DNA from: Marinagarivorans algicola | GTDB lineage: Bacteria; Pseudomonadota; Gammaproteobacteria; Pseudomonadales; Cellvibrionaceae | Reading direction: 5' to 3' | NCBI RefSeq assembly: GCF_001292705.1 | Contig: NZ_LGAK01000007.1 | Location: forward strand, 62,001-126,000 | DNA length: 64,000 nt | In this document: one piece after another, positions 63,908 through 64,000 of the stretch | Numbering within the stretch: the first letter of the stretch is position 1 | Layout: the number at the start of each line of letters is the position of its first letter | Notes under the pieces: model-generated | What the model saw: the letters and a program-made list of their open reading frames with translations, nothing else | Told to the model about the DNA's origin: nothing | Databases searched by the model: none | Translations under genes and position numbers: made by a program

Positions 63908-64000
63908 TTAGTAGTACTTAGCCAGCAGGGCGACGCACTCTTCGAGGTAGTCTTTATCAAGAGTATCAAAGGCGTTGACAATATCGGCATCAATATCAAG
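63908..64000 (-). CDS. 3' end of an unidentified gene, cut by the window edge
   Basis: Thirty codons and a TAA stop on the minus strand, reading off the right edge. The visible C-terminus ends DKDYLEECVALLAKYY, acidic and helical. Codon use and the terminator placed just after the stop support a real gene. Too little is present to identify it. Confidence 0.6.
   Translation of the reverse strand, partial: LDIDADIVNAFDTLDKDYLEECVALLAKYY

Noticed and set aside
1-64000. Mobile elements, CRISPR arrays, toxin-antitoxin or phage-defence genes
   Set aside because: No transposase, integrase, long terminal repeats, regularly spaced repeats or recognisable defence proteins were found on either strand by reading.

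Overview
The window looks like a chromosomal segment of a free-living, aerobic, motile gammaproteobacterium of moderate GC content. The nearest named relatives I can argue for are Pseudomonas and the marine Cellvibrionales-type lineages. Evidence: a Pil-Chp pilus chemosensory cluster, RhlB, a Vfr-type CRP, FleQ, Coq7/UbiD ubiquinone genes, methylthioinosine phosphorylase, and two gene orders resembling P. aeruginosa (trpG-trpD-trpC-vfr-osmC-coq7 and ppk-trxA-rho-ubiD). No rRNA, tRNA, CRISPR array, prophage or insertion sequence was seen, so this is mostly core chromosome.

Layout. 1-8200: the 3' part of chpA, chpB, chpC, rhlB and a double-receiver/degenerate-GGDEF protein. 8200-16100: a nucleoside phosphorylase; a di-haem cytochrome divergent from an Omp85-type barrel; a small monooxygenase; a hydrolase with a YheU protein; an ACT-domain regulator; bamE; fur. 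16300-26700, minus strand: ubiD, rho, trxA, ppk1, a BarA-like hybrid kinase, hemW and a PilZ protein. 26900-37260: an outer-membrane barrel, an unrecognised gene, trpGDC, vfr, osmC, coq7 and an RNA-modification/protease cluster ending in trmB. 37400-44800: cspA, a receiver protein with a membrane span and extracytoplasmic domain, a NADAR protein, radA, a patatin lipase and fleQ. 45100-48750: an Lrp-type regulator divergent from an EamA exporter plus leucine dehydrogenase, then marC. 48900-63800: a FecI-FecR-TonB-receptor signalling set, an ACE-type peptidase with a frameshifted POT peptide transporter, a second TonB-dependent receptor and a secreted subtilisin. A gene end on the minus strand runs off the right edge.

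How the parts fit. Surface behaviour is prominent: ChpA-C, the receiver-GGDEF protein, the PilZ protein and FleQ all belong to the type IV pilus/flagellum/c-di-GMP theme. The right quarter reads as a protein- and peptide-scavenging region. The subtilisin would cut protein outside, the receptors would take up a large ligand, the POT carrier (broken as sequenced) would take up small peptides, and the ACE-type enzyme would release dipeptides. The leucine dehydrogenase/EamA pair could handle the resulting branched-chain amino acids. That functional linkage is inference from gene content.

The least conventional item is the receiver-TM-extracytoplasmic protein at 38269-39684. No locus amounts to a clearly new multi-gene system. 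Other points worth checking are the Rho N-terminal extension, the POT frameshift, the degenerate GGDEF protein, a PhoB-like repeat before the protease, and perfect inverted repeats before ppk1 and between the Lrp and EamA genes.
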